A DNA stretch of 64,000 nt, taken from NCBI GenBank assembly GCA_023443625.1, contig JAEZTQ010000036.1:23817-87816 (forward strand), in the 5' to 3' direction. Positions within the stretch are counted from its first letter, which is position 1. Each line of letters opens with the position of its first letter. Position numbers and translations under genes: made by a program. The notes below the pieces were generated by a model. The model made no database searches and was not told the DNA's origin. It was given only the letters and a program-made list of their open reading frames with translations. This DNA comes from Bacillota bacterium (GTDB lineage Bacteria > Bacillota_A > Clostridia > Lachnospirales > Lachnospiraceae). Below are positions 62,231-64,000 of this stretch, piece by piece.

Positions 62231-63560
62231 CTTTACCTCCATGATGGTGCTTTTCGTTCTTTGGATACGATTTGCCCACAAGCCTTACACCTTGAAGTAT
62301 CATAAACACAAATACAACCGACAAAGCAGAGCTTCCACCCATACTGATTAACGGTAAGGTTACACCGGTAGAAGGAATGAATTTGATCACACCTCCAATG
62401 GATAGGATCACCTGGAAAGCAAACATAACCGCAAATCCAACAGCAAGCAATCGATAGAATAATTCCTCCTGCTCGAGAGCTATATTCAGAAACATAACAA
62501 AGCAGCTGGCATAGATCAATATAATACAGATAGCTATTACTCCACCCATTTCCTCTGATATTGCCGAGAAGATAAAATCACTGTCAACCACAGGAATATT
62601 GGTTGGTAGTCCACGGTTTAAGCCCATACCGGCCCAGCCGCCTGTACCGATGGCAAATAAGGACTGCGTAATTTGATATCCCTCCTTATCAATATAAGCA
62701 AAAGGATTTTGCCAAGCAAGCACTCTGACTCTAACATGACTGAACAACCGATATGCCACCACCGCTGCAAGGCTTCCGCCCGCAAGTCCCGATAGTAGAT
62801 AGAGGGGCTTGGAGGTTGCTACATACAGCATAAAAACATAAGTGACAAAGAAGATTAATGCTCCTCCCAGGTCTCTTTGCAGCACCAGTATAATTACAGT
62901 AACTCCGGCTAAGACAGAAATATAACATACCTGTTTAAAATCAGTCCTTTTCTTTAATAGGCTTGCGATGCTAAAGACATAGAGGAGCTTTACAAATTCT
63001 GAGGGTTGAATACTAATACCGAATATTTGTATCCAATTCGTAGCCCCATAGCTGGTCCTACCAAGGAATAGTACGACCAGCAAAAGCAAAATACCTACTC
63101 CGCCGTATACCCACCCGTATTCCCTAAGCTTACGTACCTTACGGATGATAAACGGAACAATCAGGCTGGCTAAAAAGGAACTTCCTATGATAACAACTTG
63201 TTTGACCGTATTATCATAGGATAATCTTGTCTGCATAATAAATCCAATGGCTAAAAGCATCAGCATATTAAGTAACAAAAGCCTTGATATCTTTGGATAG
63301 ATAATCTGATACAATAAAAGCACTAGCACAAACAACAATACCTCTGCACCATATAAATACACTAATTTCATACTCTGATTTTGAAAATAGAGAGTAAAAT
63401 ATCCCGTAAAATGCAGAGCAAACAAAATCAATGTCAATATTACATAGATTTTATTCTGATGCTTCTTATTCTTAAATCGGAATACATTAAAACTATAATA
63501 AGTGTATATTCCTGTGAGAAGTATCATCATATACTTAATTAATTCAACGATTAGATTCAT
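62202..63560 (-). CDS. SEDS-family glycosyltransferase (FtsW/RodA/SpoVE)
   Basis: A 452-residue polytopic membrane protein that polymerises lipid II into glycan strands. About ten to twelve helices are seen; family motifs are FGISIQPSEFVKLLYVFSIA, QRDLGGALIFFVTYVFMLYV, YQITQSLFAIGTGGWAGMGL and FIPSTGVTLPLISMGGSSAL. The ATG at 63560 is chosen for GGAGG upstream. It overlaps the class B PBP gene by 29 bases, so the two are made together. Confidence 0.9.
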   Translation of the reverse strand: MNLIVELIKYMMILLTGIYTYYSFNVFRFKNKKHQNKIYVILTLILFALHFTGYFTLYFQNQSMKLVYLYGAEVLLFVLVLLLYQIIYPKISRLLLLNMLMLLAIGFIMQTRLSYDNTVKQVVIIGSSFLASLIVPFIIRKVRKLREYGWVYGGVGILLLLVVLFLGRTSYGATNWIQIFGISIQPSEFVKLLYVFSIASLLKKRTDFKQVCYISVLAGVTVIILVLQRDLGGALIFFVTYVFMLYVATSKPLYLLSGLAGGSLAAVVAYRLFSHVRVRVLAWQNPFAYIDKEGYQITQSLFAIGTGGWAGMGLNRGLPTNIPVVDSDFIFSAISEEMGGVIAICIILIYASCFVMFLNIALEQEELFYRLLAVGFAVMFAFQVILSIGGVIKFIPSTGVTLPLISMGGSSALSVVFVFMILQGVRLVGKSYPKNEKHHHGGKDDSKMVGII

Positions 63561-63614
63561 TATAATCCTCCACACTGCCATCAACCTGCGAAACGACTTA
63601 TGGACCTATCTAGT

Positions 63615-64000
63615 TTATTCCACTCCTCGCTTAAAGTGCCCTGTGGTATAATCAGGTATCAAGTTCATTGTACTATTCCCCAGACAGAACTCAGACACAT
63701 ATGCAGTTAAGATCTTCCGCACCTCTTCCTCTGTCTCAAAGGTAAAGTCGATACGAATATTTTTCGGACGCAAATCATTAATTTCCTGCCTGTATTTTAA
63801 CAACGATAACACCTGCCCATTATATATGATATTATAGCAGCCATTACAATTTGCCTGTACATAGAAGCTCTTTCCCAAACGATCCACCAAATTACCTGAG
63901 TTACCCTCTTTGCACTTTTTACAGCCAACACTACTCTCAAATAGACATTGTGCGGATACCATAACCGGCTGATAGCCATATACAATCAGATCACTATCCC
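63615..64000 (-). CDS. U32 family peptidase, C-terminal part (5' end outside window)
   Basis: The frame enters from the right edge with SDLIVYGYQPVMVSAQCLFE and continues with cysteines in GCKKCKEG and NCNGCYN to the stop at 63615, about 128 residues. The YGYQPVMVSAQC motif and the cysteine pattern match the C-terminal portion of collagenase-like U32 proteins (RlhA/DUF3656-type). The first ATG at 63962 is internal, not the start. Confidence 0.8.
   Translation of the reverse strand, partial: DSDLIVYGYQPVMVSAQCLFESSVGCKKCKEGNSGNLVDRLGKSFYVQANCNGCYNIIYNGQVLSLLKYRQEINDLRPKNIRIDFTFETEEEVRKILTAYVSEFCLGNSTMNLIPDYTTGHFKRGVE

Overview
This window looks like a stretch of chromosome from a low-GC, spore-forming, obligately anaerobic Firmicute of the Lachnospiraceae, probably close to Lachnoclostridium (Clostridium) phytofermentans. 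The evidence is the base composition, strong AGGAGG ribosome sites, an uninterrupted sigK-like sporulation sigma gene, and a vitamin B12-independent fucose/rhamnose microcompartment of the kind described in that group. The species placement is inference from content; no database was searched.

Layout. (1) 1-2.3 kb: a carbohydrate ABC transporter (permease cut by the window edge, plus solute-binding lipoprotein) on the minus strand, with a promoter carrying a cre-like and a LacI-type operator-like site. (2) 2.4-7.5 kb: cobO-type corrinoid adenosyltransferase, sigK-like sigma factor, a cupin, a SAP/DUF6434 protein, a membrane-anchored hypothetical and a copper-amine-oxidase-N/PrcB-type secreted protein. 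(3) 7.7-22.1 kb: a 16-gene minus-strand bacterial microcompartment (BMC) operon. Fuculose/rhamnulose-1-phosphate aldolase makes lactaldehyde (reduced to 1,2-propanediol). A glycyl-radical propanediol dehydratase with its activase makes propionaldehyde. PduP-type aldehyde dehydrogenase, PduL phosphotransacylase and an alcohol dehydrogenase convert this to propionyl-phosphate and propanol. Four BMC-H proteins, PduT, PduU and a BMC-P vertex protein build the shell; PduS and a DeoR regulator complete the set. Transcription starts at a consensus promoter flanked by repeated ACCACA motifs and ends beyond a long simple-sequence repeat. (4) 22.1-23.7 kb: a 231-bp inverted-repeat element, then an sdpR-sdpI-like pair on the plus strand with paired operator dyads.

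(5) 23.7-45.3 kb: mostly minus-strand housekeeping genes: trhP-trmR tRNA wobble modification, a short MltG-like protein, RNase J, Fur family regulator, DUF1292, RuvX, IreB, MtaB, an HPr-like protein (plus strand), ThiI with a cysteine desulfurase, an M23 peptidase, an LCP protein, PepD, a PFL-family/ACT pair, a WalJ-like hydrolase, CoaE, PolA and an orphan zinc-finger anti-sigma factor. (6) 45.6-53.8 kb: tRNA-Leu(CAA) followed by a decayed, AT-rich integrated element: broken tyrosine integrase, a resolvase with one nonsense codon, M28 peptidase and transglutaminase-like genes, and frameshifted phage tail genes. (7) 53.9-60 kb: a YesN-type AraC membrane regulator divergent from an Lpl-type sugar ABC transporter operon. 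(8) 60.1-64 kb: NUDIX hydrolase, a class B penicillin-binding protein, an FtsW/RodA/SpoVE protein and a truncated U32 peptidase.

The most unusual signals are non-coding or at the coding/non-coding border: a shell protein gene with in-frame 27-bp repeats that each form a Shine-Dalgarno hairpin ahead of a second start; a perfect 23-bp hairpin with the pduL start codon at its loop; a ~170-bp structured element present twice in opposite orientation, each copy abutting a gene terminator and ending in a hairpin that differs in sequence but keeps its pairing; and the 231-bp inverted repeat upstream of the BMC operon. No CRISPR array was seen.
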